From Lihuaxuella thermophila (lineage in GTDB: Bacteria; Bacillota; Bacilli; Thermoactinomycetales; Thermoactinomycetaceae): a DNA stretch of 64,000 nt. Location of the stretch: NCBI RefSeq assembly GCF_900110165.1, contig NZ_FOCQ01000017.1:1-64000 (forward strand). Reading direction: 5' to 3'. The notes beneath the pieces are model-generated. The model searched no databases and was not told the DNA's origin. It was given only the letters and a program-made list of their open reading frames with translations. This document shows, piece after piece, positions 24,254-31,515 of this stretch. A program made the translations under genes and the position numbers. Each line of letters starts with the position of its first letter. Position 1 is the first letter of the stretch.

Positions 24254-24494
24254 CACCAAACACCTCCGTATAAGTTAAAAGGGGTTACTCCCATTCTAAC
24301 ACGTCCCCCTTGGTTTGATTCACCACTGCCGGGAAATCAACCACTCGATGAAAACTTCGGCAAACCCCCAATTCGAATACACCCGTATGAAGCGGCATTG
24401 GGTAGCAGCATGGGACCGATAAAATCCGGTGGTCTTATGTATATAACAAGAAAGCCCAGGTTGCTTCCCTGAGCTCCAAAAACGTTCCTTTTAC
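24254..24494. other. Gene-free stretch upstream of bcp
   Basis: About 240 bp without a supported gene. It should contain the minus-strand promoter of bcp. A 73-codon open frame at 24337-24558 has no start signal and overlaps a better small frame. Confidence 0.4.
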
Positions 24495-24605
24495 TTAAAG
24501 TAAAGATTTGAAAAACCCACTTAAGCTTTGGATCGAGCAGATTGCTTTCAATCCCCACACGGGTACCACCACAACCAGCAGAACGGCCTCAGCCAACAGT
24601 TTCAT
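24495..24605 (-). CDS. Possible hydrophobic microprotein
   Basis: A 36-codon frame with AAGGGG nine bases before its ATG. The peptide begins MKLLAEAVLLVVVVPVWGLK, a single membrane-spanning segment, and ends FFKSLL. It lies downstream of the GerP-like and Hsp20 genes on the same strand and could be another small spore or membrane peptide. I do not recognise a family; it could also be chance. Confidence 0.4.
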   Translation of the reverse strand: MKLLAEAVLLVVVVPVWGLKAICSIQSLSGFFKSLL

Positions 24606-24795
24606 CTGACTCAACCCCTTTTTCACGGATCAGTGGGCTTCGTCCTTTACTTCAGTATTTTCTGTTGATGGATGTACGTTCATAAGAGAAGCACATGCTG
24701 TGTATCTATAATTTACCACTTTTTTTAAGGCTCGTCTATTTGTTGCTGAATGGATCCAAGGAGTTTTTTTGCCCGATGTCCGGTTCTTACCGTGG

Positions 24796-25023
24796 TTATG
24801 GTGGTGACGGTGGTGACGGCTGCCCCGGTGTGGGAGCCGGTGCAGGTGCTGGTGCCGGAGCCGGGGCTGGGGGCGGAACAGGAGGCGGCTGGGCAGGAGG
24901 AGTTTCCGGAGAAGGCTCTTCAGCGGGTCTGCCCAGGGTAAGGTTGAGCGTGGAACCAATATTTACGGAAGCCGCATTGTACACCGCCTGAATGCGGATG
25001 CAGCGGATCGTCACCTTCATCAT
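24796..25023 (-). CDS. GerPB-like spore germination protein with a proline/alanine-rich tail
   Basis: A 75-residue protein. The head, VTIRCIRIQAVYNAASVNIGS, matches the pattern of GerPB (Q-I-N-x-L-R-I-x-A-x-x-x-x-S-V-x-x-I-G). After it come about 40 residues dominated by PP, PAPAPA and a final PSPPSPP, much more repetitive than in usual GerPB tails. GerP proteins help small germinants cross the spore coat. The start is uncertain: several ATG codons occur in GTGATGATGGTTATGATG, overlapping the stop of the GerPF-like gene; 25023 fits the AGGTG site best. The opposite strand shows a Gly-Ala frame that is only a shadow. Confidence 0.65.
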   Translation of the reverse strand: MMKVTIRCIRIQAVYNAASVNIGSTLNLTLGRPAEEPSPETPPAQPPPVPPPAPAPAPAPAPAPTPGQPSPPSPP

Positions 25024-25031
25024 AACCATCA

Positions 25032-25241
25032 TCACCTACCCTGAGAATCAACAATATCGGGGTCCAGGTAAACATTGCGCTCAAAGTCTATGTTCCGCGG
25101 AAAATCACCGATCGGCGAAGAGCCGCCCAGGGATTTGGTATTGGCTTCAGGTCCGATATTGATCGTATTTCCAAAATTGATCGAAGAGGCACTGGACACG
25201 TTGTTGATCTTGATACTAAAAATGTTGTTAATGGTAGCCAC
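25032..25241 (-). CDS. GerPF/GerPA-like spore germination protein
   Basis: A 69-residue protein starting with FSIKINNVSSASSINFGNTI, then NIGPEANTKSLGGSSPIGDF. This matches the short GerPA/GerPF family in order (hydrophobic strand, N-x-G, phosphate-like S-P-x-x-x-x-K-x-x-x-G-S-x). A GTG start at 25241 follows GAGGAGGGG. Its stop overlaps the start region of the GerPB-like gene, so the pair is translationally coupled. Together with GerPC on the opposite strand they form a small, split GerP-like locus. Confidence 0.75.
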   Translation of the reverse strand: MATINNIFSIKINNVSSASSINFGNTINIGPEANTKSLGGSSPIGDFPRNIDFERNVYLDPDIVDSQGR

Positions 25242-25277
25242 AATTCCCCTCCTCGCTTTTTTCGCTCTTGTCTCTCT

Positions 25278-25706
25278 CTAATCTTCCGAATGAATCCGGA
25301 TTTTTTTCAGGTTTTTTCGAGTTCCCGCTTTCGGAAAGCGGAGCTCCAGCACTCCTTTCCGGTAGCGGGCACTGGTACATTTGGGGGATACCTGGACCCC
25401 AAGGGAAACGGTCCTTTGAAATTCGCCTCTTTTTCTTTCGATCATCGCCGATGAATAAGCCTGGTAAGGAGTAGAAAAATACCCTTTAATGTAAAATGTA
25501 TCCCCGTCTACCCCCAGATCCAGCGAGTTGATGTCTTCGATGCCGGGCAGATCAATGACCACGATTACTTCATTTTTCCCATGATACACATCTATACAAG
25601 GATACGTGCCCCGGGCAGCCTCCAGGACGTCGGCAAAAAAATCTTCTCCCAAAAACTGGCGTGCCAGTTGATTCCATTTTTTATTATCAGGAATGTGGTT
25701 TTTCAA
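25278..25706 (-). CDS. Hsp20/alpha-crystallin family protein, spore coat (CotP/GerT-like) type
   Basis: A 142-residue small heat-shock-fold protein. PCIDVYHGKNEVIVVIDLPGI starts the alpha-crystallin domain (about residue 35), and RKGVLELRFPK is the conserved strand near the end (about 117-127). Members in spore formers include coat proteins such as CotP. A TTG start at 25706 is preferred because AAGGAGG lies eight bases upstream; the longer frame contains that site inside it. It shares orientation with the two GerP-like genes 36 bp downstream, which supports a spore role, and is divergent from gerPC. Confidence 0.8.
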   Translation of the reverse strand: MKNHIPDNKKWNQLARQFLGEDFFADVLEAARGTYPCIDVYHGKNEVIVVIDLPGIEDINSLDLGVDGDTFYIKGYFSTPYQAYSSAMIERKRGEFQRTVSLGVQVSPKCTSARYRKGVLELRFPKAGTRKNLKKIRIHSED

Positions 25707-25850
25707 GGGGAAAACCTCCTTACAAAAACCAGGGCATACACCCAAGTGCCCATAGTTTATTCCGTGTGGGCTTGTTTGGTTACCCATGGAATGAAAACAG
25801 GCGGCATTTCCATATACTTTAGCAACCTAAGCAAAGGGGAGGAGTCATTT

Positions 25851-26174
25851 GTGTATATTCATCCCTACCATTATTTGTATGAACAACTGCAACAGTTGCA
25901 ACAGCAAATCGACACACTCAAACAAGAAAATGCGGAATTGAGAGATAAAATCGCCCAAATGCGTCCGGTTCAAATCGACAAGATTGAATATAAAATCCAT
26001 GAACTTCAGATTCAAACACTGAGCGGAACATTAAATGTAGGGTTGACTGCCAACGGGGAAGATACTTGTATGGGAGAAGTGATCGAAAAGATCGTGGAAG
26101 AACATCGTTCCAACATCATAACAGAAGAGGATCGCCCGGAAGCAGATGCAGAATCTTCCGGCGTTTCCCCATAA
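25851..26174 (+). CDS. gerPC: GerPC-like spore germination protein
   Basis: A 107-residue protein. Residues about 5-40 form a coiled coil (YEQLQQLQQQIDTLKQENAEL), followed by IDKIEYKIHELQIQTLSGTLNVGL, which is the core GerPC signature of Bacillus. The C-terminus is acidic (EDRPEADAESS). GTG at 25851 follows GGGGAGGAG. It is divergent from the Hsp20 gene across about 145 bp containing CATAGTTTA (25753-25761), a good sigma-K -10 match (CATAnnnTA). GerP proteins affect coat permeability and are made late in the mother cell. Confidence 0.8.
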   Translation: MYIHPYHYLYEQLQQLQQQIDTLKQENAELRDKIAQMRPVQIDKIEYKIHELQIQTLSGTLNVGLTANGEDTCMGEVIEKIVEEHRSNIITEEDRPEADAESSGVSP

Positions 26175-26235
26175 GCAGGAGCGGTATGCCGGGTACAGGA
26201 TGAAAATATCAGCAAAATAGGCTATCCTGATGAAA

Positions 26236-26272
26236 ACAGCCCTATCCCGAAAATGAGACAGGGCTTTCTTCT
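26236..26272 (+). terminator. Intrinsic terminator after gerPC
   Basis: AGCCCT and AGGGCT pair around a loop of about 16 bases with extra inner pairing, followed by TTCTTCT. Confidence 0.65.
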
Positions 26273-26309
26273 ATCTTAAAACCGTATGACGAAGGAGGCA
26301 GACCGGCGC

Positions 26310-26675
26310 TTGAAGCAGATCTGGTATGTGGCAGTCGGAGGATTTGCGGGGACTCTCCTCAGATTTTCCGTTTCATCTCTGTTGAATGGCCAGGGTTTCC
26401 CTTGGGGAACACTTTTGGTCAATTGGACAGGCTGCTTTTTTCTGGGGTGGTTGTTCTCTTTCGCCTCCGGAAGCAAGCGATTCCCGCCCGAATGGAGGAC
26501 CGGCCTCGGAACCGGGCTGATCGGCTCTTACACCACATTTTCCACCTTTAGCGCAGAAACTCTCCGCCTCGAAGGTTGGAGTCTGCAAGCCCTCTATGTT
26601 ACGGCATCGGTGATTGGCGGGATCTTGCTCGCGATGCTTGGAGACGTTCTTGGAAAGGAGAAAGGAACCGCATGA
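26310..26675 (+). CDS. crcB1: CrcB/Fluc fluoride channel, subunit 1
   Basis: A 121-residue membrane protein with four transmembrane segments. GGFAGTLLRFSVS (TM1), LVNWTGCFFLGWLF (TM2) and GSYTTFSTFSAE (TM3 break with the phenylalanine box) are the Fluc landmarks. Fluc proteins form dual-topology dimers that let F- leak out of the cell. A TTG start at 26310 is preferred because GAAGGAGG lies upstream; the ATG at 26286 precedes that site. The stop overlaps the crcB2 start (ATGA). Two-gene heteromeric Fluc systems are common in Bacilli. No fluoride riboswitch is visible upstream. Confidence 0.88.
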   Translation: MKQIWYVAVGGFAGTLLRFSVSSLLNGQGFPWGTLLVNWTGCFFLGWLFSFASGSKRFPPEWRTGLGTGLIGSYTTFSTFSAETLRLEGWSLQALYVTASVIGGILLAMLGDVLGKEKGTA

Positions 26676-27058
26676 AGCCGGACGTTTGGATTTGGGCCAT
26701 GACCGGATTCGCCGGAAGTTTGGGAGCAGTGGCCAGATATATGCTGAGTGAGTGGGTCCGATCGCTCACCACGCGCACGTTTCCTTTGGCTACCTTTCTT
26801 ATTAATGGTTCCGGCAGCTTTTTGTTCGGAATCGTTTGGGGGTGGAACCCGCCCGCTCCGTTTCAGGAATCCTGGCCTCACGCGATCGTCCTGCTCACCA
26901 CCGGTTTTTTGGGCGGTTACACGACGTTTTCCACCTTCGGGGTTGAATGTGCAGGGCTGATACAAAAAAAAGACTGGGGGACCGCTATGCTTTACATCTT
27001 GCTCAGCGTATCCCTCAGTCTCGGTGCCACTTTTCTCGGCTGGCGGATCGTCCGCTAG
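26672..27058 (+). CDS. crcB2: CrcB/Fluc fluoride channel, subunit 2
   Basis: A 128-residue partner of crcB1. GFAGSLGAVARYMLSEWV (TM1), LINGSGSFLFGIVWG (TM2) and GFLGGYTTFSTFGVE (TM3) carry the conserved Arg, Asn, Gly and Phe-box residues. The two subunits differ enough to have opposite fixed membrane orientation. It starts within the crcB1 stop with AAAGGAG upstream. Its TAG stop overlaps the stop of the convergent ABC permease gene: the four bases CTAG at 27055-27058 serve both. Confidence 0.9.
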   Translation: MKPDVWIWAMTGFAGSLGAVARYMLSEWVRSLTTRTFPLATFLINGSGSFLFGIVWGWNPPAPFQESWPHAIVLLTTGFLGGYTTFSTFGVECAGLIQKKDWGTAMLYILLSVSLSLGATFLGWRIVR

Positions 27059-27840
27059 TTTCCGGCACCGCGATAATGCCGGATGCCCCTGTTCCAACAG
27101 GTGATGCCGATCGCCAGATAAACGGCTCCCACAAGCGGCGTGATCAAAGCGTAACCCTTCCACTGCTCCTGATCCAACAGAAAGCTGGCCGGATAAAAGC
27201 CGACAAAAGCAAACGGCAACACCCATGTCAATGCGAATTGAATCACGCGATGATAAATATTGACCGGATAGCGCCCATACGACCCGATATTGAAGATGAT
27301 CGGCTGAATGTCCGTTTTGGAATCGGTATACAGGCTGATGCTGGTGAGGGCGATATAGATTCCCGCATAGACGGCCACTCCCCCCAGCGTAAACAGCAAA
27401 AACAGCAGGGGATCGGTCCAGCTCCAGTGGAGATGGAGGTCGGTCATGGCATAACCCATCACGATCAGTCCGGTCAGTACGCCGAGCAGCGATTCAGGGC
27501 TCATCGTTTCCATGATCACCTGCACCAGGCTGTGGACAGGTCTCGTCAACACCCGGTCCAGCTCTCCCCTGATAATATATCGCTCATTAAAATCCCACAG
27601 GTTGAAAAAGGCTGAGAAAACTGCCCACGGAATTAAAAAATATCCGTAGATAAAGATCACTTCACTCTGATTCCATCCGTTTAAACTTTTGGTATGTTGA
27701 AACACAACCAAAATAAATACCAGGTTTACCGCCTGAAACAAAAAGTCGGTGGCAAACTGGGCGACAAAGTCCCAGCGATACTCCAGACGCGTTTTCATAT
27801 ATTGCTTGAAATACTCGATAAACAAGCGAAGATGGAACAT
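27055..27840 (-). CDS. ABC-2-type exporter permease, subunit B
   Basis: A 261-residue integral membrane protein with about six hydrophobic segments. EYRWDFVAQFATDFLFQAVNL and RGELDRVLTRPVHSLVQ match the ABC-2 permease family formerly listed as DUF990. AGGGTGG precedes the ATG at 27840. It is the last gene of a three-gene unit, ATPase - permease - permease, three bases after the previous stop. Such systems export lipids, peptides or antibiotics; the substrate is unknown. Its stop overlaps that of crcB2. Confidence 0.85.
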   Translation of the reverse strand: MFHLRLFIEYFKQYMKTRLEYRWDFVAQFATDFLFQAVNLVFILVVFQHTKSLNGWNQSEVIFIYGYFLIPWAVFSAFFNLWDFNERYIIRGELDRVLTRPVHSLVQVIMETMSPESLLGVLTGLIVMGYAMTDLHLHWSWTDPLLFLLFTLGGVAVYAGIYIALTSISLYTDSKTDIQPIIFNIGSYGRYPVNIYHRVIQFALTWVLPFAFVGFYPASFLLDQEQWKGYALITPLVGAVYLAIGITCWNRGIRHYRGAGN

Positions 27841-27843
27841 AGT

Positions 27844-28629
27844 TTAACCACCCTGAACGATTAACGTTTTTCTCGCTTTTTTCCAAATGACCCGGATGGG
27901 AATCCAGAGCAGCACACACCAGGCTGCCTGAATGAGAATGGCATGGACAAATTCCTCCCCTGCCAGCCCTTTCACCAGCACCAGGCTGGGCAGGTAGCTG
28001 ATCGCTTGAAACGGCAGATAGGACAGGAGAAGCTGCGCCCACTCCGGATAAAACGGAATGGGGATAATGAGACCCGACAAAAGGTCGACTGCCACCCGTT
28101 TCGCCCGGATCAAGCCCTGGTTGTTCAGGATAAAGAAGGCGCACACGCCGGTCAGGATGTTCACCTGCACGTTGACGATAAAACCGAGCAGCAAACTGAG
28201 GGCGAACTTCAGCCAGACATCCGAAAAGCCGGGCAAATGAATCGGAAAGATGAAAGAGACGACGATCATTCCCGGCACACTGAACAACAACAGCCGGAAC
28301 AAACCTTCTCCAAATCCCTGAAACACTTTCACCAACAAATACGGGTACGGGCGGATCAACTGGATCGCCACCGTTCCGTCACGGATTTCCTGTGCGATTT
28401 CCCGGTCCAGATTGTTGAAGTAGAAAGCGCGGGCCATCCAGGAAACCGCGATATAAGTGGCCATCTGCAGGGAAGTTAAACCTTGCAGACTGGATTCTCC
28501 GCCGTAGATGGCCATCCACAGAAAATAGTAAACACCGATATTTAAACTGTAGATCACAATCCCGCTGTAATAGTTGACCCGATAAGCCAGCATCATCAAA
28601 AAACGGATGCGGATGACTTCCCAATACAT
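27844..28629 (-). CDS. ABC-2-type exporter permease, subunit A
   Basis: A 261-residue membrane protein of the same ABC-2 group. MYWEVIRIRFLMMLAYRVNYYSG gives an amphipathic entry helix, and REIAQEIRDGTVAIQLIRPYPYLL corresponds to the charged cytoplasmic segment shared with its partner, which has RGELDRVLTRPVHSL at the same place, so the two permeases are paralogues. The ATG at 28629 begins one base after the ATPase stop; TTG at 28638 is possible. Coupling to the ATPase gene is evident. Confidence 0.85.
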   Translation of the reverse strand: MYWEVIRIRFLMMLAYRVNYYSGIVIYSLNIGVYYFLWMAIYGGESSLQGLTSLQMATYIAVSWMARAFYFNNLDREIAQEIRDGTVAIQLIRPYPYLLVKVFQGFGEGLFRLLLFSVPGMIVVSFIFPIHLPGFSDVWLKFALSLLLGFIVNVQVNILTGVCAFFILNNQGLIRAKRVAVDLLSGLIIPIPFYPEWAQLLLSYLPFQAISYLPSLVLVKGLAGEEFVHAILIQAAWCVLLWIPIRVIWKKARKTLIVQGG

Positions 28630-28630
28630 A

Positions 28631-29638
28631 CTAAGCAACCGTCATCCCCTCCGAATAGATCTTGCGCACGATTTCTTCCGTCGATGCTTCTTCGATCTGC
28701 ATTTCCTGAATGGGGACATGCTGCACCAGCCTGGACAACACTTCCGACACGGTGGTCTCACCATTCCGCAGGTGGGCGGTATACTGCCGGGGACCTCTTT
28801 TTTCCCAGCTGACCCCAAGTCCGTCTGTCCGTGCTTCCAGATCGATTAACATCACTTCCTGTTCCATTTCCAGATGAACCTTTTTGTTCCCGCCCCACAT
28901 CGTGCGCAGTTGTGTCAGGCTGCCGTCATAGATGATTTTTCCCTGGTCCAGCATGACCACCCGCGAACAGAGCGCTTCGATATCCGAGAGGTCATGGGTA
29001 GTCAAGAGAATCGTCGTGCCAAATTCGCGGTTGATCTCCTTCAAAAACTGGCGGATGTTTTCTTTGACCAGCACATCCAGACCGATCGTCGGCTCATCGA
29101 GAAACAAAAGTGACGGACGATGGATCAGCGATGCGGCCAATTCACAGCGCATGCGCTGGCCCAGGCTCAATTTGCGCACTGGCTGATCCAGCAAGCTGCC
29201 AATGTCCAGCACCTCGATCATCCGATCCAGATGCTTTTTATACTGGTCTGCCGGAATCTGATACACTTTCTGCAACAAGCGGAACGATTCCTGAACGGCG
29301 ATATCCCACCAGAGCTGGCTCCGCTGTCCGAACACCACTCCGATCGTCTTCACAAATTTCTCCCGCTCCCGATGGGGATCAAATCCGTTCACTTTCAGTT
29401 GCCCGGCAGTCGGTTGCAAAATGCCGGTCAACATTTTGATCGTGGTGGACTTGCCCGCGCCGTTTTCACCGATATAGCCCACCATCTCCCCTTCGCTGAT
29501 CTCCAGGTTGATCGAATCCACTGCCCGGATGATCCGGTATTGCCTGGAAAACAGATCGCGAAAAGCCCCCGTTAAACCGGGCCGGCTTTGATATACTTTA
29601 AACTCTTTGGTCAAACCATGTGCTTCGATCGACAGCAC
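28631..29638 (-). CDS. ABC-2 exporter ATP-binding protein
   Basis: A 335-residue ATPase. Walker A is GYIGENGAGKSTTIKML, the Q-loop lies near VVFGQRSQLWW, the signature is KLSLGQRMRCELA, Walker B is LLFLDEPTIGLD, and TTHDLSDIEALC holds the switch histidine. The FGQRSQLWWD variant is typical of ATPases paired with DUF990-type permeases. A C-terminal extension of about 85 residues follows. GTG at 29638 is 11 bases after GAGGAG; no better start is visible. It is first in the operon. Confidence 0.9.
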   Translation of the reverse strand: MLSIEAHGLTKEFKVYQSRPGLTGAFRDLFSRQYRIIRAVDSINLEISEGEMVGYIGENGAGKSTTIKMLTGILQPTAGQLKVNGFDPHREREKFVKTIGVVFGQRSQLWWDIAVQESFRLLQKVYQIPADQYKKHLDRMIEVLDIGSLLDQPVRKLSLGQRMRCELAASLIHRPSLLFLDEPTIGLDVLVKENIRQFLKEINREFGTTILLTTHDLSDIEALCSRVVMLDQGKIIYDGSLTQLRTMWGGNKKVHLEMEQEVMLIDLEARTDGLGVSWEKRGPRQYTAHLRNGETTVSEVLSRLVQHVPIQEMQIEEASTEEIVRKIYSEGMTVA

Positions 29639-29724
29639 CTTGACTTCATCTCCTCTGCCGTTTAAAACAGATTTCTCTGTTCTCTTCACGATTCGACTCG
29701 AAACGCAATTCATTTTCTCAAGAA

Positions 29725-29752
29725 AAAAGGTATTCCCATTTTCGGAATACCC
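29725..29752 (-). terminator. Intrinsic terminator upstream of the ABC operon
   Basis: GGTATTCC pairs with GGAATACC around a short loop, followed on the minus strand by TTTTTT. It insulates the ABC operon from minus-strand transcription arriving from the SIS gene. Confidence 0.7.
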
Positions 29753-29987
29753 GTATTTACACTATCATTGTAATACCCGCAGGAAAAAAGTTAAATCCTG
29801 TTTTTATTGCCATCTGTGTACATGAAAATTCGGAAATGAAACCAGGTCAAGATCAGACGCGAGAGGATCTTAGTCTGGAACATTGGAGCTGTTTGAAACA
29901 GACGTTAAAATAGAAGAAATAATAAGAATAGAGTATGATTGAAAAATTCAGAGGAACCGTGACTTCCCTTAATAAGGAGGTAAATGA

Positions 29988-30250
29988 ATGCGTTGAATCA
30001 GTGTTATGGTATTGGGAATCTTAGCGGGTTTACTTCTTGTTCATGGTGTACATCTGCTGACTCTGGGCACAGATGTTGATGGTGAAGGGATCGGAGTTTC
30101 CTTTTTAGGGTTTGAAATCAATGACCGCTTCCGGTGAAAAACATCCCGCAATATGCTGCAGGCTTTTTGATCGCGGGCGTTTTTCCGGCGTTGATGGCTT
30201 TTGCGTTGGGGCGAACATTAGGGTTGAAGTCGAAAAAGTCGCATAAATAA
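29988..30250 (+). pseudogene. Broken small membrane protein gene
   Basis: AAGGAGG is followed by ATG-CGT-TGA, then by an open stretch that reads VMVLGILAGLLLVHGVHLL and continues GVSFLGFEIND to a TGA at 30135. From about 30134 the next frame reads VKNIPQYAAGFLIAGVFPAL and ends KSKKSHK at 30250. Joined, these give a protein of about 87 residues with two membrane segments and a basic tail. One nonsense codon at 29994 and one frameshift near 30130 break it. The family is not recognised. Sequencing error could explain the frameshift but not easily both lesions. Confidence 0.55.
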
Positions 30251-30457
30251 AGCACCCATAAAAAACTCCGTTTTCTTTAAAACAGTGGTTCCAATGCACC
30301 AAGGAAAAAGAAATATAGGATGACAGAAGATCCCATACAAAATTGAAGAAACTCTCTAAAGGAGCTTCTTATTTCGATTTCCAACGTTTGCAAGGAGACC
30401 CGGCCCGACCGAAAAAGCATCCAGTCCATTGAATACTTGTGACGGGAGTGAGAAGCG
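30251..30457. other. Interval with a weak terminator
   Basis: AAGAAACTC and GGAGCTTCTT pair (about 30347-30371) ahead of ATTTC, a plausible terminator for the broken plus-strand gene. Otherwise no gene is seen before the SIS gene stop. Confidence 0.4.
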
Positions 30458-31204
30458 TCATTCCAGACCGGACGTCAACATGGGGATGCGCCTCCCATAC
30501 TTGTGGATCATCTTCTGATTGTGCTCGTCCGCCCCGTCTATATTGCCGCTCAAAAAAACCGGTACGTCGGCTCCATTTTCGGCCAGGATTTGAATCGCTT
30601 CAGCAAATATGGCATTGATGATGGCAGCTCCAACCACTGTGGATGTCGGTGCAAAGGGGACTTTGACCTGTTCGTGGGTTAAGACCGCATCGCCGACAGG
30701 GGAAAAATTATCGATCACCAGATCGACGGCTTCATACAGATGTTTTCCACTGTGGTGCCTGGAGGGTTGACTGCTGGCATAACGCATGGAGGTCACCCCG
30801 ATGACATAAGCTCCTTTCGCCTTGAAATACTCGGCCGCATCGACGGGAACGGGATTTCTTCCTGAAGTGGAGAAGACAAAACAAACGTCTTCTTCGCGCA
30901 CCTCTTGATCAGCGAGAAAACCTTCCGCATAATGATTTTTTCGTTCCAGCCGGGAAGAGCGGACGGCTCCCTCATGCAGCATCAGCGGCTCGTGCAGGAT
31001 CGGTTTGACGGGGACAAGCCCGCCCGCCCGGTAAAATACTTCTTCCGTCATCAAGTGAGAGTGGCCGCAGCCAAACAATTGCACAATCCCGCCCTTTTGA
31101 ATCGACTCAGCCACTTTTTCCGCCGCTACTCTCATCCGGCCGCTTTGTTGAGACTGAACCCGGTCCAACAGTTCCTGTACTTTTTGAAAATAACTTTCCA
31201 GCAT
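30458..31204 (-). CDS. SIS-domain sugar isomerase-like protein (UPF0309)
   Basis: A 248-residue protein with one sugar isomerase (SIS) domain. VQLFGCGHSHLMTEEVFYRAGGLVPVKPI (about residues 39-67) is the UPF0309 start, FVFSTSGRNPVPVDAAEYFKAKGAYVIGVTS (about 108-138) is the phosphosugar-binding SIS core, and the C-terminus has PVFLSGNIDGADEHN. Members are thought to bind or isomerise amino-sugar phosphates such as MurNAc-6-P or GlcNAc-6-P derivatives. GAAGGAGG precedes the ATG at 31204. No PTS or kinase gene is adjacent, so its pathway is not shown. Confidence 0.85.
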   Translation of the reverse strand: MLESYFQKVQELLDRVQSQQSGRMRVAAEKVAESIQKGGIVQLFGCGHSHLMTEEVFYRAGGLVPVKPILHEPLMLHEGAVRSSRLERKNHYAEGFLADQEVREEDVCFVFSTSGRNPVPVDAAEYFKAKGAYVIGVTSMRYASSQPSRHHSGKHLYEAVDLVIDNFSPVGDAVLTHEQVKVPFAPTSTVVGAAIINAIFAEAIQILAENGADVPVFLSGNIDGADEHNQKMIHKYGRRIPMLTSGLE

Positions 31205-31515
31205 GTCTGTTCCTCCTTCATCGCTCGCATCACTCCCGGCAGGTTGCCGGTACCTTCATATGCGTCGGATAAATCTTTCACCTTAAAACCAATCCTCTTA
31301 TGCCCACATTGTAATCCTAAATCCATGCAAAAAGAATGTGCCCATTTTTAGGAAACCAAAAGAAATGATATGTAACCCTGATCCCGCGAAGTCCGCAAAG
31401 GAAAAAGTGATTGCAGTATATTTAGAATCTCTTTGCAGCACTTGTCAAAATAATTGTAATAACGGTAATTTTATTATAGAATTTTAGAAAAAATGCCGTA
31501 CTGAGGAGGAATCGC
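31205..31515 (+). promoter_or_regulatory. Divergent promoter region between the SIS and DUF819 genes
   Basis: About 310 bp with no gene. From about 31430 it is strongly AT-rich; TTGTCA at 31443 and TATTATAG near 31472 lie in suitable positions for the DUF819 promoter, although the spacing is not ideal. I see no clear operator. Confidence 0.35.

Noticed and set aside
24695-24991. Plus-strand Gly-Ala-rich protein
   Set aside because: It is the complement of the Pro/Ala-rich tail of the GerPB-like gene, with no ribosome binding site.
26236-26310. Fluoride riboswitch upstream of crcB1
   Set aside because: The region contains only the gerPC terminator; I could not find the conserved pseudoknot elements of the crcB motif.
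26594-27226. 210-codon minus-strand frame opposite crcB1/crcB2
   Set aside because: It lies opposite two well-supported Fluc genes and has no start signal or recognisable domain.
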